Assembly (NCBI GenBank): GCA_016867265.1
Contig: VGJW01000002.1
Location: 62,001-126,000, forward strand
Direction of reading: 5' to 3'
DNA from: Candidatus Tanganyikabacteria bacterium
Lineage (GTDB): Bacteria > Cyanobacteriota > Sericytochromatia > S15B-MN24 > VGJW01
Length of the DNA stretch: 64,000 nucleotides
The first letter of the stretch is position 1, and every line of letters starts with the position of its first letter. The translations under genes were made by a program, and so were the position numbers. The notes below the pieces were generated by a model that did not search any database, had not been told where the DNA came from, and saw only the letters and a program-made list of their open reading frames with translations. This document shows positions 42,295 through 50,403 of this stretch, piece by piece.

Positions 42295-45102
42295 GGTGTT
42301 CCGCAGGCCTGCCGCGATGCCGCTCACGCTGAGCTTCAGGGCATCGAGCAGGGCAGCCGGGGCCGGAGCGTCGCCGCCGGTTCGCCAGCGGGCAAGCAGG
42401 GCGATCTGCAGGTGGTTCAAGGGGTCCACGTAGGGGTTCCGGGCGGCGATCGACTGGCGCAGGGTGGGTGCGTGCTCGAGCAGGGAGGTCTGGTCCAGCA
42501 CCAGCAGGACCTCGCCGACCGTCAGATGGTATTCGGCCTGGAGCGCCAGCCATAGGGCGGTAGCCTTGGCATCCGTACCTGCCAGGTCGGCGACATAGCG
42601 TGAGGCGATGGCCATGTCCGCCTTGGCCAGCGTCATCTCGACATTCGAGAGCAGCGTTCGGAAGAAAGGAAATTCCCTGGCCATGCGCCGCAGGTGATCC
42701 GTCGCCTGCGGGCCGTGGTCGGCACGCCAGCCCGCGAGGGCCGAGCCGAGGCCCAGCCAGCCTGGCAGGATCATGCGGTTTTGGGTCCAGGCGAAGACCC
42801 ACGGGATGGCTCTCAGGGCGCTGAGGTCACGGCCGGGTTGGCGGCGGGCAGGCCGCGATCCCAGCCGCAGGCCCCCGAGCAGGTCGAGCGGAGTGGCGCG
42901 AGCCAGAAGGTCGGCAAGGCCCGGAGCGTCGTGGGTGACAGCCCGGTAGGCAGCGTGCGCGCGGCGCGACAGGTCTGCGGCCGTCGCCTCCCAGGCCGGA
43001 TCCCGTGCACCGGAGGGCGGTGCGCACAGGCTGCTCTCGAGCACGGCCGACGTGACCAACTCCAGGCTGCGCCGTGCCAGGGGTTCGCGGCCATACTTGT
43101 GGCTGATGACCTCGCCCTGCTCCGTCAGCTTCAACTCGCCGCCGACGGTACCAGGCGGCTGCGCCAGAATGGCGAGGTGAGAGGGGCCGCCTCCCCTGCC
43201 CACGGAACCCCCGCGGCCGTGGAAGAGGCGCAGCCGGATGCCGGCCTCCCGGGCCACCTCGAGCAAGGCCTGCTGGGCGCGGTAGAGCGACCAAGAGGAC
43301 GCCATGATGCCGCCATCCTTGTTCGAGTCGCTGTAGCCCAGCATGATCTCCTGGACATCGCCGAGGGCACGCAGGTGCGCACGATAGGTCGGCAGCTCCA
43401 GCAGCTCGCGCAGCACGCCGGGGGCGCGCTCGAGGTCGGCGATGGTCTCGAAGAGGGGCACGACCGCCATCGTCGCGAGGCATGCGCCATCCTCGCCCCA
43501 CTGCAGCAAGCCGCCTTCCCGCAGCAGCAGCAAAGCCGTCAGCACGTCGGCCGGACCGGTCGTCATGCTCAGCACGAAGGAGCCGAGCGCCTCGGGTCCG
43601 AAGACGCGCCGCGCCGCCGCCGCCATCCGGAACGTCTCGAGCGTCTCGCGGGTCTGGAAGTCGTACGGTGCGAGGTCCCGGGGCACCAGCGGGCGTCGGT
43701 TCGTCAGCTCGCTGCCCAGCCAGGCCGTGCGGTCCGCTGCCGTCCAGCCGGCGGAGTCGATGCCGATACGCCTTAGGACGGCGTCCAGTGCTTGTTCGTG
43801 CAGGCCGGCGTGCTGCCGCAGGTCCATGCGCGCCCCGTGGAAACCGAAGGTCGCCACTTGCCTGCGCCATATGCGGAGACCGTCGTTGGCAATCCGATCG
43901 CTGCGGTGGCTGCGCAGGCTGAGGTCAAGGACGTCCAGTTCGGTCGCCAGTGCTGCCGCGGAGGCGTAGCCGTCGGTTCCGGCCGGGGCTCGGTCGGCAT
44001 CCTGCCATGCTTCGGGCCACCGCGACCGCGTGGCTGCGAGCCGATGGCGCACGAGGGCCAGTCGCTGGCGATAGGGTTCGAGCGGATTGCGCTCCCGAGC
44101 ATCGGCCGTCCGCTCGGGCCACCTGCGGGCATCTGCCTCGAGCGCATCCTGCAGCGCAGGATGGATCCGGACCCAATGGATGCTCTGGCTCAGGGCAATG
44201 GACAGGGCATCTGCCGTGGCGGCGTGCCGCTGCAACATGCCCCGATGGGCCGCGAGGAGCGCCTGCCAGGTGGCCTCGGGCGTCACGTTCGGGTTGCCGT
44301 CCCGATCGCCGCCGATCCATGTGCCCACCTGCAGGAAGGCGGGCACCACGAAGGTCTCGCCGGGGTAATGCCGCGCAAGGCACTCCTCGAGGGTCGCAAG
44401 GACCGCCGGCACGGCGTCGAAGAGGATGCCCTCCACGTAATAGAGGCCGTTGCGGACTTCGTCCTGGACGGTGGGTGCCCGCTGGTGGACCTCGTCGGTC
44501 TGCCACATGCCCTCGATGATGGCCGCGATGCGGGCATCGGCATGTTGCCGGTCGGGCGTCCCGGGGGCATGGCCATCGCGGATGTCGAGCAAGTCCGCCA
44601 GGGTGCCCAGGTGCTCGAGGACGGTACGGCGCAAGGCCTCGGTGGGGTGTGCCGTAAGGACCGGTTCGATGCGCAAGGTGCCCAGAAGCTCCCGAATCGC
44701 TCCGGCGGCCACGCCCTGACTGGCCAGACGGGCCACGGCCGCATCGAGCGACCCGGGGGACGGTTCGCGTCCTGCCCGGTTCTCGCGCTCGCGGAGACGG
44801 CGAATGCGGTGGTGCTGCTCGGCCAGATTGACCAGCTGGAAGTAGAGCGTGAAGGCTCTCAGCACGCCTGCCGCCGTCTCGGTGTCCAGGGCCGCGATGG
44901 TGCTGCGCAGTTGTTCGCCCAGCCCCGTCGCCGCAGGATCGGCTCGCCATGCCTTGAAGCCCTGGCGCAACTCCTCTTCCAGGGCGAAAAGGGCGGCTCC
45001 TCCCTGCTCCGTCAGGATGGCGCCGAGGCAGTCGCCGAGGAAACGAATGTCCTCGCGCAAGGGGGCGAGTCGGGGATCCTTCCCGTCGGGAATTTCGGGC
45101 AT
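42289..45102 (-). CDS. ppc: Phosphoenolpyruvate carboxylase
   Basis: Anaplerotic enzyme adding bicarbonate to PEP to give oxaloacetate; 937 residues, normal for the family. Signatures include TAHPTEALRRT with the essential His near the N-terminus, GFHGARMDLRQH, GYSDSNKDGG and the PEP-binding loop FHGRGGSVGRGGGP. The C-terminus is SGIAAGLRNTG, the usual tail. Allosteric Arg/Lys positions were not checked. The ATG at 45102 gives a family-like start; AGGAGA lies rather far (12 bases) upstream. It shares its product oxaloacetate with mdh and gltA elsewhere in the window. Confidence 0.97.
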   Translation of the reverse strand: MPEIPDGKDPRLAPLREDIRFLGDCLGAILTEQGGAALFALEEELRQGFKAWRADPAATGLGEQLRSTIAALDTETAAGVLRAFTLYFQLVNLAEQHHRIRRLRERENRAGREPSPGSLDAAVARLASQGVAAGAIRELLGTLRIEPVLTAHPTEALRRTVLEHLGTLADLLDIRDGHAPGTPDRQHADARIAAIIEGMWQTDEVHQRAPTVQDEVRNGLYYVEGILFDAVPAVLATLEECLARHYPGETFVVPAFLQVGTWIGGDRDGNPNVTPEATWQALLAAHRGMLQRHAATADALSIALSQSIHWVRIHPALQDALEADARRWPERTADARERNPLEPYRQRLALVRHRLAATRSRWPEAWQDADRAPAGTDGYASAAALATELDVLDLSLRSHRSDRIANDGLRIWRRQVATFGFHGARMDLRQHAGLHEQALDAVLRRIGIDSAGWTAADRTAWLGSELTNRRPLVPRDLAPYDFQTRETLETFRMAAAARRVFGPEALGSFVLSMTTGPADVLTALLLLREGGLLQWGEDGACLATMAVVPLFETIADLERAPGVLRELLELPTYRAHLRALGDVQEIMLGYSDSNKDGGIMASSWSLYRAQQALLEVAREAGIRLRLFHGRGGSVGRGGGPSHLAILAQPPGTVGGELKLTEQGEVISHKYGREPLARRSLELVTSAVLESSLCAPPSGARDPAWEATAADLSRRAHAAYRAVTHDAPGLADLLARATPLDLLGGLRLGSRPARRQPGRDLSALRAIPWVFAWTQNRMILPGWLGLGSALAGWRADHGPQATDHLRRMAREFPFFRTLLSNVEMTLAKADMAIASRYVADLAGTDAKATALWLALQAEYHLTVGEVLLVLDQTSLLEHAPTLRQSIAARNPYVDPLNHLQIALLARWRTGGDAPAPAALLDALKLSVSGIAAGLRNTG

Positions 45103-45168
45103 TGGCCGGCAGCGTCTCCTGGGGGGTGCTGCATCATGCCCGCACCGGGGGAAGCGCACACGGTCGCC

Positions 45169-46092
45169 CTACCGGGCGGTGCGCGGTACCCCGACGCGGC
45201 CGTAGGCCCGGGCTGCCGCCTGGGTCGGGTCGGCCGGGGTCGGCGCGATGTGCTTCGTCGCGAGGCCCGAAGCAACCAGCCAGGCCGAGACATCCTGCAT
45301 CGCCATCGCAGCTTCGGGGGCGTCCCGGCCCGGTTCGACCTCTATCTCGTGCCGGACCGTCACGGTGCCCGCGCCATCCTGTGTCCGGCTCGTGCCGAGG
45401 ACGACATCGGCCTTCCACCCGCGACCGAACGTCATCGTCCGCTCCAGCACGTTCTTGTCCGCGCGGTGCGTCGGGACGATCAAGCCGGGTTGCGCCTTGC
45501 GTGCGCCGGCGAGCGCATCCGCCCCGGCCCAGAGTTGCCCTTGCCAAGCTCTGTCGAGGTCCGTCATGGCCTTGCGTGTGGGCACGTCACCCTGTTGCAG
45601 GATGCCGAGCATCGCGAGTCCCGGATCCCACAGGGCCATGACCTGACTCTCGAACATGGTGGCCGCCCACGTCTCCGTCACGTTCACGCTCAGCGGCAGG
45701 GCGCCGGACGGGGCGGCTTCGCGGCTCAAGGGTCGTCGCAACTGCATTTCGCTGCTCTTGGTCTTGCGCTTGATGCGCAGCTTCCACGCCGTTCGTCCAC
45801 CCTTCCAGGCCCACGCGCGGCCGTCGAAGGCATCGAAGTAGAGGTCGGTCCGGGTCCGCGAGGTGCTCCAGCCTTCCTGCGCAGCCAGCATGTCGTGGCC
45901 CTCGGCGGTGAGTTCGGCCCGAATCTCGACCTGCTGGGGCTGGTGGCCGCTACCCGCCAAGGCCGTAGCCAACCCGGCCGCGCCGGGACGAAGGCCCGTC
46001 TGGCCCGGTGTTCCGCAGCCGGCGGCCAGCATCGCGAGCATCGGCAGCGCGCGAGCTGCGTTCAGCCGGAAAGCGAGGATGACGGTTCGCAT
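45169..46092 (-). CDS. Lipoprotein of unknown function
   Basis: A 307-residue exported protein. The signal peptide ends in a lipobox (LAMLAAGC), so the mature protein is lipidated. The rest is beta-rich with aromatic/charged alternation (TDLYFDAFDGRAWAWKGG, AWKLRIKRKTKS), resembling CYTH- or lipocalin-like beta barrels, but I do not recognise a family. The ATG at 46092 is chosen for the compact signal peptide; an ATG at 46119 would add nine residues, and neither has a well-spaced Shine-Dalgarno. It lies 66 bases upstream of ppc on the same strand and is divergent from another lipoprotein gene. Confidence 0.75.
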   Translation of the reverse strand: MRTVILAFRLNAARALPMLAMLAAGCGTPGQTGLRPGAAGLATALAGSGHQPQQVEIRAELTAEGHDMLAAQEGWSTSRTRTDLYFDAFDGRAWAWKGGRTAWKLRIKRKTKSSEMQLRRPLSREAAPSGALPLSVNVTETWAATMFESQVMALWDPGLAMLGILQQGDVPTRKAMTDLDRAWQGQLWAGADALAGARKAQPGLIVPTHRADKNVLERTMTFGRGWKADVVLGTSRTQDGAGTVTVRHEIEVEPGRDAPEAAMAMQDVSAWLVASGLATKHIAPTPADPTQAAARAYGRVGVPRTAR

Positions 46093-46134
46093 GAAGCGGT
46101 TGTGACCCCTGGCCTCCATGGGCTTGTCTGCCGA

Positions 46135-46164
46135 CCGACACCACGAGCGCGTATTTGCTATGAT
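46135..46164 (+). promoter_or_regulatory. Candidate promoter of the 46207 lipoprotein gene
   Basis: CCGACA (46135-46140), an 18-base spacer and TATGAT (46159-46164) precede the gene, with the ATG about 43 bases beyond. The TATGAT box is the same as that upstream of tyrS. The 10-mer TTTAAACGTT begins at its last base. Confidence 0.4.
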
Positions 46165-46173
46165 TTAAACGTT
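46164..46173 (+). repeat. TTTAAACGTT motif, copy 1
   Basis: An AT-rich 10-mer just downstream of the candidate -10 box of the lipoprotein gene at 46207. The reverse-complement copy occurs at 49662-49671 upstream of the EF-hand lipoprotein. An exact 10-base match between two promoters of lipoprotein genes in GC-rich DNA could mean a shared regulator. Confidence 0.35.
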
Positions 46174-46206
46174 CCTTGATCTTGCCTTGATATCTGGTGG
46201 ATTTTG

Positions 46207-46803
46207 ATGCAGCGTTCTTGCCTGTTCGTCGGGTTGTCGTCGGTGATGTTGTCCGCGTGTGGCGGGCCGTCCGGCACGCCTGTCGCCGTCCGGGGCGCTT
46301 CCTCCGTGGTGGCAGCCGGGGCCACCGGTGCCGTGGCGCGGCCCGTGCGTTTGCTGGCACCCGCTATCGCCCCCGAGCGCGAGTTCAACAACTATTATTC
46401 CGGCGAGATCGACACGTGGCTGCTCCGTGCCGTCGGCTACGAGGATCTGCTCGAGGGCCAGTGGGGCCGCGCGCGATTCCGGGTCGAGGAGACCTTCTAC
46501 GATGAAGCGGGCGGCACAGTCGGCGGTCATCCGGTCCGTCTGCGTGTCCAGAATGACTGGACCTTGTCGGGGACTTCCCGCGGCGAGGCCGTCACCGGCC
46601 GCTTCGACGGCAAGTGGGGCGCCGAGGCGTCGGCCCATGGTCGCACCGTCTACCTCGAGCGCTTCGGTAATGTCATCGAAGGCCGCACGGGCATCCATGG
46701 TCGTTTCCTCGTCCAGACCACCCTCGTGCCGCATGATATCCAGTTGCTCGGGTTGCTGGCCGTGTTGCTCGCGGGTGATCCGACGAACTACGGCACGAAG
46801 TAG
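46207..46803 (+). CDS. Lipoprotein of unknown function
   Basis: A 198-residue exported protein with lipobox LSACGG. The ATG at 46207 is 5 bases after GGTGGA; a TTG one codon earlier is less likely. After an Ala/Val-rich linker, residues about 60-180 form a beta-rich domain with several Gly/Arg/Thr alternations (FRVEETFYDEAGGTVGG, HPVRLRVQNDWTLSG, GNVIEGRTGIHGRF). No family recognised. Ends two bases before the convergent AmrS-like gene. Confidence 0.75.
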   Translation: MQRSCLFVGLSSVMLSACGGPSGTPVAVRGASSVVAAGATGAVARPVRLLAPAIAPEREFNNYYSGEIDTWLLRAVGYEDLLEGQWGRARFRVEETFYDEAGGTVGGHPVRLRVQNDWTLSGTSRGEAVTGRFDGKWGAEASAHGRTVYLERFGNVIEGRTGIHGRFLVQTTLVPHDIQLLGLLAVLLAGDPTNYGTK

Positions 46804-46805
46804 GT

Positions 46806-47879
46806 TCAGCCGCAGCGGGCGGATCGTTCGAGGGCCAGGTCAAGGCCTTCCGCCCTGCACGACGCGAGCACCTGTTCCAGCAGGTCCTCGTCCCCGACGA
46901 AGCTTAGCCTGCCCGTGGCCGGGTCGGCGACGAGCCTCAGGAACCTGCCGTCCGGACCTTGCCAATCGTAGGCTCTGAGCCCGTTCGAGGTGGCCGGGCC
47001 ATTCTTGGTCGCTTCGCCTCCGACATGCACCCTCGTCAGGCCCCGCGTGCCCAGGGCCGACGCGAGGTGCCGTGCTGTCCCGGCCCCGAACGGCGGAGTA
47101 TGGCGCATCAGATGCTGCGGATGGAACCGCAGCAAGTGCCATGGGGTATCGGGCCCGAGGGCGTCGTGAATCCAGTCCGCGAGCGGGGTCAGGGGCTCGA
47201 TCGTGTCGTGGTGGCCCGGGACCAGGCACGTGACGATCTCGACATGCGCTCCGGCCTGCCGGGCCTGGAGGGTCCTTTCCCTCGCCGTGGCTGCGGGTTG
47301 CAACCCGGGGTCCGTCCCCATCAGCGTCCGGTAGGCATCTTCATCCCACGCCTTGAGGTCGACGCGCCAGACGTCGAGCCACGGCAACAGGTCGGCAAGT
47401 GCCTCCGCCGTGTAGAACCCGTTGGTCACGAGCACGGTGTAGCCGCCCGCCTCGCGCATCGCCCGGCTGGTCTCCACCACGAAGGTCCACCAGGGTGCGG
47501 CCTCGGTCGTGGTCCACGCGATGCCGGCGCAGTCGTGTTCCCGAGCCAGACGAACCACGTCCTCGGGCGTCCATGGTGCCTCGCCACCTCCTGGCCCCCG
47601 AGTCCACGCGAGATCCGCATTAAGGCAATGCCGGCAGCGCAGGGTACATCCCCAGGTGCCCAGGGAAAGGACCCGTGTTCCCGACCGGTAGTACCAGACG
47701 GGCTTCTTCTCGATGGGGTCGATCGACCACGATGCGACTCGGCCGGCGAGGCGGCTGCGGGGACCGTCCGGGGCAAGCTCCCAGCCCCCGCAAAAGGATG
47801 GCCCCCGGCCAAGGTCGCAGCGCCGGGGACAGACGTTGCAGCGGCCATCCATGGCCATGGCGTACCCGAACCATGGCAT
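46806..47879 (-). CDS. amrS: AmmeMemoRadiSam-type radical SAM enzyme (AmrS-like)
   Basis: A 357-residue radical SAM protein related to pyruvate formate-lyase activases. An N-terminal Cys cluster (CNVCPRRCDLGRGPSFC) precedes the [4Fe-4S]/SAM motif C78-x3-C82-x2-C85 (CTLRCRHC). LVTNGFYTAEAL and WRVDLKAWDEDAYRTLMG are typical of the AmrS group. The substrate of this family is unsettled; AmrS is often encoded with AmmeMemo-domain proteins, which are not seen in this window. ATG codons at 47879, 47858 and 47852 are possible; the first lies only 9 bases from the divergent ATG at 47889, so a later start or leaderless mRNA is plausible. Confidence 0.85.
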   Translation of the reverse strand: MPWFGYAMAMDGRCNVCPRRCDLGRGPSFCGGWELAPDGPRSRLAGRVASWSIDPIEKKPVWYYRSGTRVLSLGTWGCTLRCRHCLNADLAWTRGPGGGEAPWTPEDVVRLAREHDCAGIAWTTTEAAPWWTFVVETSRAMREAGGYTVLVTNGFYTAEALADLLPWLDVWRVDLKAWDEDAYRTLMGTDPGLQPAATARERTLQARQAGAHVEIVTCLVPGHHDTIEPLTPLADWIHDALGPDTPWHLLRFHPQHLMRHTPPFGAGTARHLASALGTRGLTRVHVGGEATKNGPATSNGLRAYDWQGPDGRFLRLVADPATGRLSFVGDEDLLEQVLASCRAEGLDLALERSARCG

Positions 47880-47888
47880 GCTTCGGCC

Positions 47889-49637
47889 ATGTCTGGCTGG
47901 CTGGATCGGGAACGGGCGGCCGTCCCCCTGATTGCCGAGGGTGCCACCCGGTGGGGACGCGCCGCGTTTGTCGTCTGGCTCGCCATGGCGCCTGCCGCCA
48001 CCCTGGTGCTGTGGGTTGTCCTGCCGGCGGGCCTGCCGGGTCGCCTCGGCCTCCTGTCGACTTGGTTGCTGGGCGCGCCCGTCGGCTTGCTGGCCGCCGT
48101 CGGCCTGCCTGCCGGACCTCGAACGACATTGGCCGCCGCGGCAACACTCTGGGCGCTGTCGACGGCCGGCGGCGCCTGGATCCTGCAATGGCCGGCCGAG
48201 TCCGTCCTCGTAGTCGCAGCCGCGCCGCTGTCGGTGGCTGTCCTGACCTGGCCCCGCTTGCTTCGGCGGTTGCTGCTGGGGCCGAGAGCGCGGGGTTGGT
48301 CGCTGCCGCCGGCAAGCGTCTTGCGTCAAGCGGAATGTCCTCCGCACCTGGCTCGCCTTCTGGAAGCCGTCATGCCCGCGACCGATGGGGACGAGACAGA
48401 ATCGAGGCCCCTTGTTGCCGCAGCCGATGCGGACGCTACCCTCGGGGCGGCGGTCGTGCGGCCCGGGGGGACCCCGCTCGAACACCGTGCCCGGGCGTTG
48501 CGTGAACGGGCACGGCGTCGCAACGCAGATACCGCGGCGTCCGTCGCCCTTGGCGATGACCCCGTGGCCGCGGCACGCAAGGCTGGGGACAGCCTTCTGG
48601 CCTATCGCCTGCTGGCTGCCACGCGCCCGTGGATGCTCGCCGAGCACGTGACGGAAGATCCGATGCTGGTGGCCGAGGCGCTGGCTTGGGAGGCCCCCTC
48701 ACTCTTGGTCCTCTGGGCTCTCGGGACCCCCCGTGCGCGGCCGCAGCCCGCGATGCCCCGGGACTTGCCGGTGCCCGGGGGGGTGACGGCCCTCCAGCGC
48801 GGGATGGCACCTTATCCGCCTTATCTCGGGACCGGCGACGGCTCCTTCAAGGTCCTCTCCCGGGAGACGGGCTGGTCCCTTGCACACATCGGACGCGATG
48901 AGGCCGGGCTTGCCATCACGGCCATCGACGCGGAGCCCGTGGCGGTACGCGTGGCTTATGGGCGCGCGGACGGCGTCGTCGGGCTCATGCGTGTGGTCGG
49001 GGGGCAGGTCGTCGGCGAGGGCAGGGAAGTGGCCGCCGCCCCGATCACGGCCGTGCAGTTCGTGCCCGGCCGGCCCTGGCTGGCTGCCGCTGCAGCCTCC
49101 GGCTGGCTCCAGGTGATGGCCCTCGATGAGGCCGGCCTGCCTGTCCGGTTCCGCCAGCAGCCCGCTCCCGGTCTTGCGCGCATGGTCTGGCGCCTGCTTG
49201 CCGATGGCCCGGCGGCCTGGTTGCTGGGACCCGGGAGCTTGCGTTGGCTTCGGCCGGAGCAGGGCCGGACACCCGTTTCCGGGGACTTTGCGCCTGACTG
49301 GCGTCCGCTCGCCATCGAACCGGTGTCCGGCTGGTGGGTCCTCGGCCAGGCAGGTGAAGCCCGGGGCTACGGACCGCTGGGCGGCGATCCGGAGTGGCGC
49401 CTGCGCGGGAACGGGGAGCCCGTCGATGCCGCCTTCGGCAGGGGCGGCGACTGGTTGGCGACGGTGTGGGACTCGGGCGAGGTTCGCGTGCACGATCTTG
49501 CTCACCGCAGCCTGCTGGCCATCCATCGGGTCGAAGCGCTGTCGGGTCCGGTTGCCTTCGTCGAGGAGGACCGGATGGTCGCCGTCGGGACGACCTCGGC
49601 GCTGGTCCTGTTGCCTGTCCGGAGCCTCGCACCCTAA
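47889..49637 (+). CDS. Membrane protein with C-terminal beta-propeller-like region
   Basis: A 582-residue protein. Four to five hydrophobic helices in the first ~140 residues (FVVWLAMAPAATLVLWVVL, LLSTWLLGAPVGLLAAVGL) are followed by a basic cytoplasmic segment, helices rich in Ala/Arg (about 190-270), and from about 310 a series of WD/YVTN-like blades: ITAVQFVPGRPWLAAAAASG, WRPLAIEPVSGWWVLGQAG, VDAAFGRGGDWLATVWDSG. At least four blade-like repeats are visible. Such fusions often serve as scaffolds. The ATG at 47889 has no Shine-Dalgarno and faces the radical SAM start 9 bases away. Function unknown. Confidence 0.75.
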   Translation: MSGWLDRERAAVPLIAEGATRWGRAAFVVWLAMAPAATLVLWVVLPAGLPGRLGLLSTWLLGAPVGLLAAVGLPAGPRTTLAAAATLWALSTAGGAWILQWPAESVLVVAAAPLSVAVLTWPRLLRRLLLGPRARGWSLPPASVLRQAECPPHLARLLEAVMPATDGDETESRPLVAAADADATLGAAVVRPGGTPLEHRARALRERARRRNADTAASVALGDDPVAAARKAGDSLLAYRLLAATRPWMLAEHVTEDPMLVAEALAWEAPSLLVLWALGTPRARPQPAMPRDLPVPGGVTALQRGMAPYPPYLGTGDGSFKVLSRETGWSLAHIGRDEAGLAITAIDAEPVAVRVAYGRADGVVGLMRVVGGQVVGEGREVAAAPITAVQFVPGRPWLAAAAASGWLQVMALDEAGLPVRFRQQPAPGLARMVWRLLADGPAAWLLGPGSLRWLRPEQGRTPVSGDFAPDWRPLAIEPVSGWWVLGQAGEARGYGPLGGDPEWRLRGNGEPVDAAFGRGGDWLATVWDSGEVRVHDLAHRSLLAIHRVEALSGPVAFVEEDRMVAVGTTSALVLLPVRSLAP

Positions 49638-49650
49638 GGCGGCACCATGG

Positions 49651-49678
49651 TTGCCCTAAGAAACGTTTAAAATAGATA
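49651..49678 (+). promoter_or_regulatory. Candidate promoter of the EF-hand lipoprotein gene
   Basis: TTGCCC (49651-49656), 16 bases, TAGATA (49673-49678). The -35 equals that proposed for mdh. The leader would be about 75 bases. The shared 10-mer copy lies in the spacer. Confidence 0.3.
49662..49671 (-). repeat. TTTAAACGTT motif, copy 2 (inverted)
   Basis: Reads AACGTTTAAA on the plus strand, inside the proposed promoter spacer of the EF-hand lipoprotein gene. It is the reverse complement of the copy at 46164-46173. Confidence 0.35.
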
Positions 49679-49761
49679 CCGGGGCGGTCAGCAAGCGTCC
49701 GGCGGTTCCGACAACCCTTGCAGATCATTCTCGTATTGCCCGCTGTCCCCGGAAGGTTCCC

Positions 49762-50403
49762 GTGCGTACTTTTGCTCGTGTCGTCGTGGCCGCATCCGCG
49801 CTTGCTGTCGTTGCCGCCTGTGGCCAGTCGCCATCTGCCACGCCTGCTGTCACGGCTCCTGGCGCGCGCCCGGCGGCCGTCCAGGCCCCTTCGGGTGAGG
49901 TCCAGGCCCAAGGCATGTTCCGGCCGACCCACATCGAGGCCCTGCTCAACGAGATCTTCGACAACTATGATCATAACCGCAACGGCGTGATCGAACTCGA
50001 GAAGCCCGATGGTTTCTGGCGCGGCATCTTCCATCGGGACGAACGATTCAGGCGCGATGGTGGCGCGTCGGGCGGCACCACCGTCTACACCTTGCGCGAC
50101 CTGTTCTACCACGCGGACCGGGATCAGGACATGAAAGTCACGCGCAGCGAGATGGACGGTCATATCCGGACTTTTGACGTCAATGCCAACGGCATCCTCG
50201 ATGCCCGTACGGTCTGGCAATGGATCATCCTGCGGCCGAATCAGGAGTACGAGCGGTTCATGGCCCGCTATCGCGAACAGGTGGTGCGAACCGAACCGCC
50301 TGCCGCCCAACCGGGCAAGCCCGTCGCGACACCTGCTCCGGCCCCTGTTCCGTCGGTCGCACCGTCCGGTGATCCGACCATCGGGTTGCCCCGGCAACCC
50401 TGA
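49762..50403 (+). CDS. EF-hand lipoprotein
   Basis: A 213-residue exported protein. The GTG at 49762 follows GGAAGG by 5 bases. The lipobox is VVAAC with Cys20. A Pro/Ala linker leads to three EF-hand-like loops: DHNRNGVIELEK (70-81, last position Lys instead of Glu), DQDMKVTRSE within the canonical loop 119-130 (Asp at 1, 3, 5 and Glu at 12), and DVNANGILDART (139-150, last position Thr). So one loop looks fully calcium-competent and two are degenerate. The C-terminus is Pro/Val-rich and disordered. Likely an outer-membrane or periplasmic calcium-binding lipoprotein; partners unknown. The MFS gene follows directly. Confidence 0.82.
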   Translation: MRTFARVVVAASALAVVAACGQSPSATPAVTAPGARPAAVQAPSGEVQAQGMFRPTHIEALLNEIFDNYDHNRNGVIELEKPDGFWRGIFHRDERFRRDGGASGGTTVYTLRDLFYHADRDQDMKVTRSEMDGHIRTFDVNANGILDARTVWQWIILRPNQEYERFMARYREQVVRTEPPAAQPGKPVATPAPAPVPSVAPSGDPTIGLPRQP

